From contig NZ_CP045702.1 of NCBI RefSeq assembly GCF_014216315.1, forward strand, positions 3,162,001 to 3,226,000: a stretch of DNA of 64,000 bases, read 5' to 3'. A program made the position numbers and the translations under genes. Within the stretch, counting starts at the first letter, position 1. Every line of letters begins with the position of its first letter. Shown here piece by piece: positions 59,585 through 64,000 of this stretch. Under the pieces are notes generated by a model. That model saw only the letters and a program-made list of their open reading frames with translations, searched no databases and was not told the origin of the DNA. The DNA is from Streptomyces finlayi (GTDB taxonomy: Bacteria; Actinomycetota; Actinomycetes; Streptomycetales; Streptomycetaceae).

Positions 59585-61224
59585 CCGTGCTCGACGCCCC
59601 CGTGGGGACCGCCGCCCCGTCCGGCCGGGCCGAGGGGCTCGTCCCCGTCTTCGTACGGCTCAAGTTGACGCTGCTGCGCAACGGGCTGCGCCAGTCCTCC
59701 GGCCGGAAGGCCGCGTACGTCACGTCCATCGTCTTCGCCCTGCTGCTGGCCGTCGGCCAGGTGATCGGGCTGATCGCCCTGCGCGGCAACGCCCAGGCGA
59801 CGACCCTCGTCGTGCTGCTGACCGGGCTGCTGGCACTCGGCTGGGCCGTGATGCCGCTGTTCTCCCCGAGCGGTGACGAGACCCTCGACCCGAGCCGTCT
59901 GGTGATGCTGCCGCTGCGGCCCCGCCCGCTGATCGGCGCGTTGCTCGTGGCCTCGCTGATCGGCATCGGGCCGCTGTTCACGTTCGCCCTCGCGCTCGGC
60001 TCGGTGATCTCCGTGGCGCACGGGGCGGCGGCCGCGGTGACCGGGGTGGTGGCGATCCCGCTGACGCTGCTGGTCTGCGTCGCGCTGGCACGATCCGTCG
60101 CCACGGCCAATGTCCGGCTGCTGACCTCCCGCAAGGGCCGCGATCTGGCGGTCCTCAGCGGGCTGGTGATCGCGGTGGGCTTCCAGTTCGTGAACTTCGG
60201 TATGCAACGGCTCGGCCGGGCCGGCGGGCTCTCCTCCCTGGAACCGGCCGCGGACGTCGTGGGCTGGCTGCCGCCCGCCTCGGCGATCGGCGCGGTGAGT
60301 TCCGTATCGGAGGGGGCGTACGCACGGGCCGCCCTGCAACTCCTGCTCTCCGTCCTGGCGCTGGCCGCCCTGGTGTGGATGTGGCAGCGGAGTCTGACGA
60401 AGCTGATGACGGCACCGGACGGCTCGACGCTCGCGGCGGCCGCGCCGACCCGCACCAAGTCCGGAACGGGCCGCTCCGGTCTCTTCGCGCTACTGCCGGA
60501 CGGGCGCACGGGAACGGTGATGGAGCGCAGCCTGCGGTACGTCGTGCGGGACCCCAAGACGAAGGCGACCTGGGTGACCGCGCTGGCCGTCGGCCTGATC
60601 GTCCCCCTGCTCAACGCGCTGCAGGGCACCGGCTCGGTCTACCTCGCGTGCTTCGCGGCCGGGATGCTCGGCATCCAGATGTACAACCAGTTCGGCCAGG
60701 ACACCTCCGCCTTCTGGATGGTGTCCCTGACGATCTCCTCGACCCGGGACGCCTACGCCGAACTGCGGGCGAGGGCACTGGCGTTGCTGTTGATCACGCT
60801 GCCCTACACGGTCCTGGTCACCGCGCTGACCGCTGCCGTGCTCCGGGACTGGGAAGCGCTGCCCGAGGTGATGGGGCTCTCCTTCGCCATCCTGGGCGCG
60901 ATGCTGGCGACGGGCGCGCTGGCCTCGGCGCTGTACCCGTACTCGATCCCGCAGGACGGCGCGTTCAAGAACGTGGCGCCGGGGCAGGCGGGGCTCGCCT
61001 GGATCTCGATCCTCGGCGGCATGGTGTCGGCGACGCTCCTGTGCGCACCGGTGATCGCCCTGACGATCGTCCTGCACATGAGCGATCAGCAGGGGTGGCT
61101 GTGGACGCTGCTGCCGACGGGAGCGGCGTACGGGGCGCTCATCGCCTGGACAGGGGTACGCCTGGCCGCGCCCCGCACGGCGCGCCGGCTCCCGGAGATC
61201 CTGGCCGCGGTCAGCAAGGGCTGA
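59581..61224 (+). CDS. ABC-2-type transporter permease
   Basis: The 547-residue membrane protein has about 12 hydrophobic segments, for example VTSIVFALLLAVGQVIGLIAL and GLVIAVGFQFVNFGMQ. It starts in an ATGA overlap with the ATPase gene and forms an exporter of unknown substrate with it. Confidence 0.87.
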   Translation: MTVLDAPVGTAAPSGRAEGLVPVFVRLKLTLLRNGLRQSSGRKAAYVTSIVFALLLAVGQVIGLIALRGNAQATTLVVLLTGLLALGWAVMPLFSPSGDETLDPSRLVMLPLRPRPLIGALLVASLIGIGPLFTFALALGSVISVAHGAAAAVTGVVAIPLTLLVCVALARSVATANVRLLTSRKGRDLAVLSGLVIAVGFQFVNFGMQRLGRAGGLSSLEPAADVVGWLPPASAIGAVSSVSEGAYARAALQLLLSVLALAALVWMWQRSLTKLMTAPDGSTLAAAAPTRTKSGTGRSGLFALLPDGRTGTVMERSLRYVVRDPKTKATWVTALAVGLIVPLLNALQGTGSVYLACFAAGMLGIQMYNQFGQDTSAFWMVSLTISSTRDAYAELRARALALLLITLPYTVLVTALTAAVLRDWEALPEVMGLSFAILGAMLATGALASALYPYSIPQDGAFKNVAPGQAGLAWISILGGMVSATLLCAPVIALTIVLHMSDQQGWLWTLLPTGAAYGALIAWTGVRLAAPRTARRLPEILAAVSKG

Positions 61225-61242
61225 CCGCGGCGGCGTGAGGCC

Positions 61243-62127
61243 TCATGGGGAGACCGGCTCCCGGCTGTCTTCGGCGAGCTGTTCCAGGAAGGGCTCCACG
61301 GCGGCCCGCCAGCCCTCCGGCCGGTCGTAGTGGACGAGATGACCGGCGTCCGCGACCTCCGCGTACTGCCCGCGCGGCAGGACGCGGACCATCTCCTGGG
61401 CCTCCGCCCTCCCCAGCTCGCCGTCGAGGCCGCGCAGGACCAGGGTGGGGCAGCGGACCTGGGCCAGCTCGTCCCAGTGGGCGTCGAAGACCCAGGTCGC
61501 GCGGGATTCCAGCATCTGCCGGCGGGAGAAGACCGGGCGCCAGCCGTCGGCCCGCTCCGCCATCACCTCGGCGAAGAACTCGCCGCGGGCGAGGTTGGGC
61601 CGCTCCACCCAGGGATCGTCCTCACCGAACCACTTGCGTACGTCGGAGAGGGTCGCGAAGGGGACGGGCCAGGCGTTGAACCAGTCCGCCCACTCCCGCT
61701 GGGAGGCGGCCCCGAGGGCGGAGGCCCGCATGTCGCAGACGACCAGGGCCCGGACGAGGTCGGGGCGCTTCGCGGCGAGCTGCCAGGCGGTGAGGGCGCC
61801 CATCGCGTGTCCGATGAGGGTGACGGGGGCCAGACCGAGCTGTTCGATCGTGGCCTCGGCGTCCGCGACGTAGGCGTCGCGCGTGTACGGGCCGTCGGCC
61901 GGCTTGTCGCTGCGGCCGTGCCCGCGCTGATCGAGTCCGAACGCCCGGTGGCGTTCCGCGAGCCAGCGGGCCGTGGAGGCCCAGTGTGCGGCCCGGCCCA
62001 TCAGCCCGTGCAGCAGTAAGATCCCCGGCGCCCGCGCCGCCTCCGCGTGTTCCTTGGGCGGATCGGCGAACTCCCACGCCGCGAGACGTACACCGTCGTA
62101 ACCCGTCACATCGATGCGCCGCACCAT
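61243..62127 (-). CDS. Alpha/beta-hydrolase-fold protein lacking the Ser nucleophile
   Basis: This 294-residue protein has GILLLHGLMGRAAHW (oxyanion-hole region), the nucleophile-elbow sequence GHAMG near residue 107, LDQRGHGRSDKP, and catalytic-His region DAGHLVHYDRPEGW. The elbow has Ala instead of the usual Ser (GHSMG), so ordinary ester hydrolysis is unlikely if the base is correct. It may be a lyase, cofactor-free oxygenase-like or binding protein. Confidence 0.82.
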   Translation of the reverse strand: MVRRIDVTGYDGVRLAAWEFADPPKEHAEAARAPGILLLHGLMGRAAHWASTARWLAERHRAFGLDQRGHGRSDKPADGPYTRDAYVADAEATIEQLGLAPVTLIGHAMGALTAWQLAAKRPDLVRALVVCDMRASALGAASQREWADWFNAWPVPFATLSDVRKWFGEDDPWVERPNLARGEFFAEVMAERADGWRPVFSRRQMLESRATWVFDAHWDELAQVRCPTLVLRGLDGELGRAEAQEMVRVLPRGQYAEVADAGHLVHYDRPEGWRAAVEPFLEQLAEDSREPVSP

Positions 62128-62879
62128 AGCCCTGGCACCCCCTCTTCTCGTTCCCGATCACCGCGTGGTCGCGTCACGCCAGGCTATCGAACTCTTATTC
62201 GAAAACTGGGTTCCGGCACACAACACCCCTCGTTCGAGTGACCACCTCCAAGGATTGGCGTCGTCAGCCCTGGGGAGATCTTCAGCGGGGGGCGGGCCGC
62301 TCGGGGATGACGGTCCGTCGAGGCCGACCTCGAGAGCTCGGGGCTCCAGGTCGGCAAAGGGGAGGACGGGCTCCGGCGCCGCTGAGCGCCGGGGCCCGCC
62401 CCTGTTCCGGAGCGAATCGTTCCGACGCCTCGCAGGGCGGCTCGCGTCGCCGTACGGGCGGCAGGGCGCGCACGGCCGCGTGCCACTCGCGCCCGTACGA
62501 GAACGCGGGCGTCCACGAGCGCGGCGGGCACCTTGCGGTGCACATGCCGGTACGACGGGCGCATTCCCTGCTCCCTCCCCGACCGTGCGGCCCGGATCGA
62601 TCCGATCCGCCCGCACCCTCAGGTCATATGCCTGGCCACAGCCTGGCACGCGATCCGTCCGGGCGCTGCAATTCCGGACGGAAAACAGAAAGCGGGCGTT
62701 ACGGTCCGGTCACCGAACCTCCGGCGAACCGTCGCCGTACCGCCACGCCACCGCTTCGGGGCGCGCTCGGCGCCCCATTCCTCACCTGGTCAGCGCCCGG
62801 TGCACATCTGGCCGGCGCCTGACCGGCGACTGCTCAACCCCTGGTCAGCGCTCTGTCAGCGCTTGCTTCAGCGCTTGCT
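62128..62879. other. 750-bp gap without a supported gene
   Basis: No frame shows a credible protein. It holds a LexA-like palindrome at 62187-62202 and ends in three 12-bp repeats before the dmdR1 stop. Confidence 0.5.
62187..62202. promoter_or_regulatory. LexA (SOS) box-like palindrome
   Basis: TCGAACTCTTATTCGA differs from the actinobacterial SOS box TCGAACNNNNGTTCGA only at position 11. It is 60 bp upstream of the alpha/beta-fold gene start and could also serve a rightward transcript. Confidence 0.5.
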
Positions 62880-62891
62880 TCAGCGCTTGGC
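62856..62891. repeat. Triple 12-bp repeat at the dmdR1 3' end
   Basis: TCAGCGCTTGCT at 62856-62867 and 62868-62879, then TCAGCGCTTGGC at 62880-62891. The stop codon and last codons of dmdR1 lie in the third unit, so the end of the gene appears to have been duplicated twice. Confidence 0.8.
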
Positions 62892-63572
62892 GACGAAAAC
62901 ATGCGAGGCGACTTCGGCGTTCAGCTCGGCCGCCTCACCGCTGGAACCGACCAGCACGCCGCCCGGCGAAGCCGTCACGCTGACCACCGAACCGGGCTGC
63001 ACACCCGCACGCCGCAGCGTGTACATCAGCTGGGCGTCGGTCTGGATCGGCTCACCGATCCGCCGCACGACCACGGTCTTGCCGTCCGCGCCCGGGTCCA
63101 GCTCGGACAGGCTCACCATGTTCTCGTCCAGGAACGGGTCGGCCTCGGCCTTCTCGCCCAGCTCCTCCAGGCCCGGGATCGGATTCCCGTACGGAGACTC
63201 CGTGGGGTGCCTCAGCAGCTCGAGCACCCGGCGCTCCACCGCCTCGCTCATGACGTGCTCCCAGCGGCACGCCTCCGCGTGGACCTGCTCCCACTCCAGC
63301 CCGATCACGTCGACGAGCAGACACTCGGCGAGCCGGTGCTTGCGCATGACGCGGGTGGCGAGACGGCGGCCCTCCTCGGTCAGCTCCAGATGGCGGTCGC
63401 CCGCGACCTGGACCAGCCCGTCACGCTCCATGCGCGCCACCGTCTGGCTGACCGTCGGACCGCTCTGGTCCAGCCGTTCCGCGATCCGGGCGCGCATGGG
63501 GACCACGCCTTCCTCTTCGAGCTCGAGGATGGTGCGGAGATACATCTCCGTGGTGTCGATCAGTCCGGACAT
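62880..63572 (-). CDS. dmdR1: DmdR1 iron-dependent DtxR-family repressor
   Basis: This 230-residue protein starts MSGLIDTTEMYLRTILELEE and has the winged HTH (ARIAERLDQSGPTVSQTVARM), the metal-binding and dimerisation domain with CRWEHVMSEAVE and HPTESPYGNPIPG, and a C-terminal SH3-like domain. It agrees with DmdR1/IdeR, the Fe(II)-dependent repressor of siderophore and iron-uptake genes. The gene neighbours a SIS-domain gene as in S. coelicolor (recalled). Confidence 0.94.
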   Translation of the reverse strand: MSGLIDTTEMYLRTILELEEEGVVPMRARIAERLDQSGPTVSQTVARMERDGLVQVAGDRHLELTEEGRRLATRVMRKHRLAECLLVDVIGLEWEQVHAEACRWEHVMSEAVERRVLELLRHPTESPYGNPIPGLEELGEKAEADPFLDENMVSLSELDPGADGKTVVVRRIGEPIQTDAQLMYTLRRAGVQPGSVVSVTASPGGVLVGSSGEAAELNAEVASHVFVAKR

Positions 63573-63705
63573 ACGTGCCCCTCGATGCTGTGACATGAAG
63601 TCGTCGTGCGATGGCCCTGCGCCAATTCTGACGCATACCGCCGACAACCGTGCCGCGTCGGCCCAAGGGCGTGCGCCACGGGGCCCTTCGCGGTATTGAC
63701 AGGCC

Positions 63706-63721
63706 ACTGGTCCAGACCGCA
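63706..63721. promoter_or_regulatory. DasR-responsive element (dre)-like site
   Basis: ACTGGTCCAGACCGCA matches the dre consensus ACTGGTCTAGACCACT at most positions. It lies just after a -35-like TTGACA (63696-63701), in the -35/-10 spacer of the SIS gene promoter, where GntR-type DasR would block transcription. Confidence 0.7.
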
Positions 63722-63769
63722 ACGTGATCGGCGGCATGGACATTCCCTCCCGCTGAAAGGCCCTCCTCG

Positions 63770-64000
63770 ATGAGCGACAGCACGTTGGCCGGTCAGTTCT
63801 TCGACGCAGCGATCGGCCTGCTGGAACGCGTACGCGACGAGGAGTCCGGGAGCATCGCCGCCGCGGGCGCCGCGATCGCCGACACGGTCGCCTCCGGCGG
63901 CCGGCTCTTCGCGTTCGGCGCCGGGCACTCCTCGCTCGCCGCGCAGGACGTCGTGTACCGGGCAGGCGGCCTGGCCCTGATGAACCTCCTCGCCGTGCCC
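63770..64000 (+). CDS. SIS-domain sugar-phosphate protein (3' end outside window)
   Basis: The first 77 residues are in view. They contain LFAFGAGHSSLAAQDVVYRAGG, a SIS phosphosugar-binding start. Relatives are sugar isomerases or N-acetylmuramate-6-phosphate etherase-like proteins. A dre-like site and a TTGACA promoter precede it, so control by amino-sugar signals through DasR is likely (inference). Confidence 0.85.
   Translation, partial: MSDSTLAGQFFDAAIGLLERVRDEESGSIAAAGAAIADTVASGGRLFAFGAGHSSLAAQDVVYRAGGLALMNLLAVP

Overview
The window is high-GC actinobacterial chromosomal DNA and is almost certainly from a Streptomyces. The evidence is very G/C-rich third codon positions, frequent GTG starts and 4-nt GTGA/ATGA gene overlaps, an afsR-afsS-afsK regulatory locus, a DmdR1 iron regulator, a Streptomyces subtilisin inhibitor, an initiator tRNA, and many long perfect hairpins without U-tracts acting as terminators. 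From memory, the gene order resembles the S. coelicolor SCO4393-SCO4426 region, read from afsR down to the SIS-domain gene beside dmdR1. That synteny is recalled and was not searched.

Layout. (1) 1-9.0 kb: the 3' end of afsR, the small repeat protein gene afsS and the kinase gene afsK. Between afsS and afsK lie an acyl-CoA ligase, a thiolase-like/DUF35/enoyl-CoA hydratase operon and two exported or membrane proteins. (2) 9.2-18.9 kb: VOC protein, TetR regulator, an acyl-CoA dehydrogenase with a deazaflavin-type oxidoreductase, a second thiolase-like protein, a PNPOx-like oxidase, the HtpX/PspAB pair, a DoxX-DUF35 pair and a flavin monooxygenase. (3) 19-23.6 kb: an accessory block of exported proteins and a DUF1023 hydrolase with an ESX-like small partner, containing gene remnants. 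(4) 23.9-28 kb: two paralogous NmrA-like reductases around an AraC regulator, the initiator tRNA-fMet and a subtilisin inhibitor. (5) 28-44 kb: a second CoA-thioester catabolism region (NDP-forming acyl-CoA synthetase, hydratase, flavin reductase, alcohol dehydrogenase, three acyl-CoA dehydrogenases, SDR, cyclase, amidohydrolase, acyl-CoA ligase). It also holds two copies of a small inverted-repeat element and a truncated regulator gene. (6) 44.1-48.2 kb: a partly decayed accessory segment ending in an XRE-ImmA/PIN pair that looks like toxin-antitoxin. (7) 48.4-64 kb: a housekeeping and regulatory segment with an EF-hand protein, STAS and sigma/anti-sigma genes, purU, a lipoprotein receptor, a TPR regulator, an ABC exporter, an alpha/beta-fold protein, dmdR1 and a SIS-domain gene under a DasR-like box.

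How the genes work together. The strongest unifying signal is a 15-bp palindrome close to CTGACGGnCCGTCAG. It occurs ten times, always in promoter regions of CoA-dependent catabolic genes scattered from 2.6 to 42.5 kb, four times in divergent intergenic regions. I infer one dispersed regulon for degrading a carboxylic acid or steroid/terpenoid-like substrate, controlled by one repressor, probably of the TetR type. The TetR gene at 10404 is the only TetR gene in the window. The DUF35 partners, thiolase-like Ltp proteins, FadD3-like ligase, paired acyl-CoA dehydrogenases and HsaB-like flavin reductase resemble the Actinobacterial steroid toolbox, but ring-cleavage genes are absent, so the substrate is unknown.
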